Both the position numbers and the translations under genes were made by a program. A model generated the notes under the pieces. That model was given only the letters and a program-made list of their open reading frames with translations. It had not been told where the DNA came from and searched no databases. 64,000 nt of DNA. It comes from Peribacillus muralis. Lineage in GTDB: Bacteria; Bacillota; Bacilli; Bacillales; DSM-1321. The stretch is from positions 153,838 through 217,837 of the forward strand of contig NZ_LMBV01000002.1 in the NCBI RefSeq assembly GCF_001439925.1, in the 5' to 3' direction. Numbering within the stretch: position 1 is the stretch's first letter; every line of letters begins with the position of its first letter. Shown in pieces: positions 63,935-64,000 of this stretch.

Positions 63935-64000
63935 GAAATGGAACGGAAGGTGCGAGACTCCAGCGGGAATTGTGTGTCTACTTGAACCCCCGCAGGCGTA
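63935..64000 (+). repeat. Dispersed intergenic repeat (copy 5, cut by window edge)
   Basis: GGAACGGAAGGTGCGAGACTCC, split here as GGAACGGAAGG and TGCGAGACTCC, then AGCGGGAATTG and ACCCCCGCAGGCG match the left half of the other copies in order. The right half lies outside the window. Confidence 0.78.

Noticed and set aside
1..64000. CRISPR arrays, tRNA or rRNA genes, prophage or transposase genes
   Set aside because: None was recognised on either strand; the only repeats are the dispersed intergenic elements and the 21-bp tandem pair.

Overview
The window is a chromosomal segment of a spore-forming, motile, naturally competent Bacillaceae bacterium. Gene order closely follows the Bacillus subtilis tagO-degSU-comF-flagellar-hag-secA-prfB-ftsEX-minJ-uvrBA-hprK-lgt-his segment. 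Protein similarity and the insertions suggest a Peribacillus/Bacillus simplex-like species, but that name is a guess made without a database search. No rRNA, tRNA, prophage, transposase or CRISPR array was seen.

Layout. 1-5.4 kb: surface polymer genes (truncated Wzy-like membrane protein, TagA-type and GT4 glycosyltransferases, tagO) and an LCP-family wall-polymer ligase. 5.6-12.5 kb: yvyE, degS-degU, degV, comFA-comFC (comFB absent) and yvyF. 12.6-21.9 kb: late flagellar genes flgM, flgN, flgK, flgL, yviE, fliW, csrA, hag, flaG, fliD, fliS, fliT, with three good sigma-D promoters. 22-24.1 kb: hpf behind a sigma-B promoter, a small zinc-ribbon gene behind SinR-like boxes, a c-di-GMP-I riboswitch in front of a sinI-like gene too short for usual ORF calling, and sinR facing it. 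24.5-36 kb: secA, prfB (programmed frameshift), yvjA, cccB, ftsE, ftsX, an M23 hydrolase, ctpB, minJ. 36-43.7 kb: accessory region with a putative ncRNA, Fur-controlled iron-siderophore transporter genes, yceI, two tiny membrane peptides, a catalase and csbA. 43.8-54.9 kb: uvrBA, yvlB (sigma-W promoter), a DUF1801 gene, hprK-lgt-yvoD-ppaX-yvoF. 54.9-56.8 kb: an inserted class D sortase and its acidic surface-protein substrate. 57-63.8 kb: the his operon hisZGDBHAFI.

Main discoveries. (1) hag is interrupted by a 370-nt group I intron exactly between codons 266 and 267. The first 45 nt of the intron are a recoded copy of the missing flagellin C-terminus with a stop codon, so unspliced and spliced mRNAs both encode 280-residue flagellins that differ at only two residues. 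(2) The sinI homologue has a c-di-GMP-I aptamer whose closing strand can instead form a hairpin that hides the Shine-Dalgarno sequence. This predicts that c-di-GMP turns on the SinR antagonist, a direct link from second messenger to the biofilm switch. (3) Three SinR-type boxes precede the neighbouring zinc-ribbon gene. (4) A family of roughly 120-bp intergenic repeats, two of them with perfect terminal inverted repeats, occurs five times.

How the genes work together. DegSU, FlgM/sigma-D, FliW-CsrA and SinI/SinR form a motility-to-biofilm decision module around the flagellar filament genes. SecA, Lgt, the sortase pair, TagO/LCP and FtsEX with the M23 enzyme form an envelope export and wall-remodelling group.
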